A stretch of DNA of 64,000 bases from Arthrobacter koreensis. Its GTDB lineage: Bacteria; Actinomycetota; Actinomycetes; Actinomycetales; Micrococcaceae. This document shows positions 63,463-64,000 of the stretch, one piece after another. The number at the start of each line of letters is the position of its first letter. Within the stretch, counting starts at the first letter, position 1. The stretch is from contig NZ_WACG01000005.1 of NCBI RefSeq assembly GCF_009193255.1, forward strand, positions 186,001-250,000. The letters run 5' to 3'. The position numbers and the translations under genes are program-made. Under the pieces are notes generated by a model that saw only the letters and a program-made list of their open reading frames with translations, did not search any database and was not told the origin of the DNA.

Positions 63463-64000
63463 ATGAGGATTGCGATCGCCGAGGATTCAGCCCTGCTGCG
63501 CGCGGGCCTGGTGGAACTCCTGGCCGGCCGCGGCCATGACGTGGTGGCCGCGGCGGGCACCGCGGACGAACTGTTCCTGGCGCTTGAAACCGCGCAGCCC
63601 GACGTCGTCATCCTGGACAACCGGATGCCGCCCACCCACACCAGCGAAGGCATCCGGGCGGCCCTCACCCTGCGCGCAACCCGCCCGGAAATCGGTGTGC
63701 TGCTGCTGTCCCAGTACGTTGAGACCCGCTACGCCACGCAGCTCTTCGCGGGACAGCCCCGTGGAACCGGTTACCTGCTCAAGGACAGGGTGGCCGACGT
63801 GCGCAGTTTCCTGGACGCCCTGGAGCGCATCCGGGCCGGTGAAACCGTGCTGGACCCCGAGGTAGTGCGGCAGGTCATGGGCGTATCCAAGGCGGCCGGG
63901 CTGGGCTCGCTGACACCGCGCGAACATGACGTCCTGGACCTGATGGCGCAGGGACGGACAAACGCAGGTATTTGTGCTGAACTGTTCCTCTCCGCCGGCG
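63463..64000 (+). CDS. NarL/LuxR-family response regulator (3' end outside window)
   Basis: 179 codons seen. The receiver domain has the acidic pocket AEDSALLRAG and phospho-acceptor Asp-52 (VVILDNRMPPTHTSEG), with Lys in GYLLKDRVADV. The LuxR-type HTH begins at LTPREHDVLDLMAQGRTNAG and is cut by the right edge after FLSAG. It forms a pair with the upstream kinase. Confidence 0.92.
   Translation, partial: MRIAIAEDSALLRAGLVELLAGRGHDVVAAAGTADELFLALETAQPDVVILDNRMPPTHTSEGIRAALTLRATRPEIGVLLLSQYVETRYATQLFAGQPRGTGYLLKDRVADVRSFLDALERIRAGETVLDPEVVRQVMGVSKAAGLGSLTPREHDVLDLMAQGRTNAGICAELFLSAG

Noticed and set aside
61410-63668. 752-residue ORF on the minus strand at the right end
   Set aside because: It is antisense to lldR and the histidine kinase gene, with compositional bias and no domain.

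Overview
The window looks like chromosomal DNA of a high-GC actinobacterium, most likely an Arthrobacter-type member of the Micrococcaceae. This is inferred from the GC-rich third codon positions, the frequent GTG starts, a glutaminase fused to STAS and cNMP-binding domains, a LutABC/LctP/LldR lactate locus with TGGTCTGACCA operators, and a stealth-type sugar phosphotransferase. No database search was run. There are about 60 protein genes, no tRNA or rRNA, no insertion sequence and no CRISPR array.

Layout. 1-21.4 kb is mixed housekeeping and stress: a lipoprotein fragment, a stealth phosphotransferase, a PuuD-like amidohydrolase, catalase, a flavin-binding PPOX protein, a metallophosphoesterase, two zinc alcohol dehydrogenases, a Ser/Thr kinase, an unorthodox Nramp transporter, a decayed PIN toxin/antitoxin pair, and two cold-shock genes with matching leaders on either side of glutaminase. 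21.4-41.4 kb is a large polyamine utilisation region: a PotABCD-type importer, divergent Lrp/AsnC regulator, transaminase and FAD amine oxidase, then a cupin, a PucR regulator, MmsA with a second transaminase, and a compact operon of amidohydrolase, FAD oxidase, mini-cupin, aminoaldehyde dehydrogenase and carbamoylputrescine amidase-like nitrilase. 41.4-48.2 kb holds lactate dehydrogenase, a GntR regulator, a gamma-glutamyltransferase, a DUF1275 protein, a frameshifted acetyltransferase and a first lactate permease. 48.3-56.2 kb looks like aromatic catabolism: HpcH-type aldolase, HpaH-type hydratase, and a tetrahydrofolate-dependent O-demethylase of the LigM/DesA type with its MetF partner and an orphan solute-binding lipoprotein. 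56.3-62.0 kb is a complete lactate oxidation locus (LutA, LutB, LutC, LctP, LldR). The window ends in a two-component system cut by the right edge.

How it fits together. The polyamine region can import putrescine or spermidine, deaminate it by transaminase or FAD oxidase, oxidise the aldehyde, and feed both the C4 arm (GABA) and the C3 arm (beta-alanine to malonate semialdehyde to acetyl-CoA through MmsA). In the aromatic region, methyl groups removed by the LigM-like enzyme would pass to tetrahydrofolate and be recovered by MetF. Lactate is taken up by LctP and oxidised to pyruvate by LutABC under LldR.

Non-coding structure is the most unusual part. A 0.77-kb array of six 76-bp structured repeats fills the gap at 29.1-29.9 kb. 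Five dispersed long palindromes of two related families lie just 3' of genes. The two cold-shock leaders share a terminator-like hairpin, and several paired operator-like dyads lie in divergent promoter regions.
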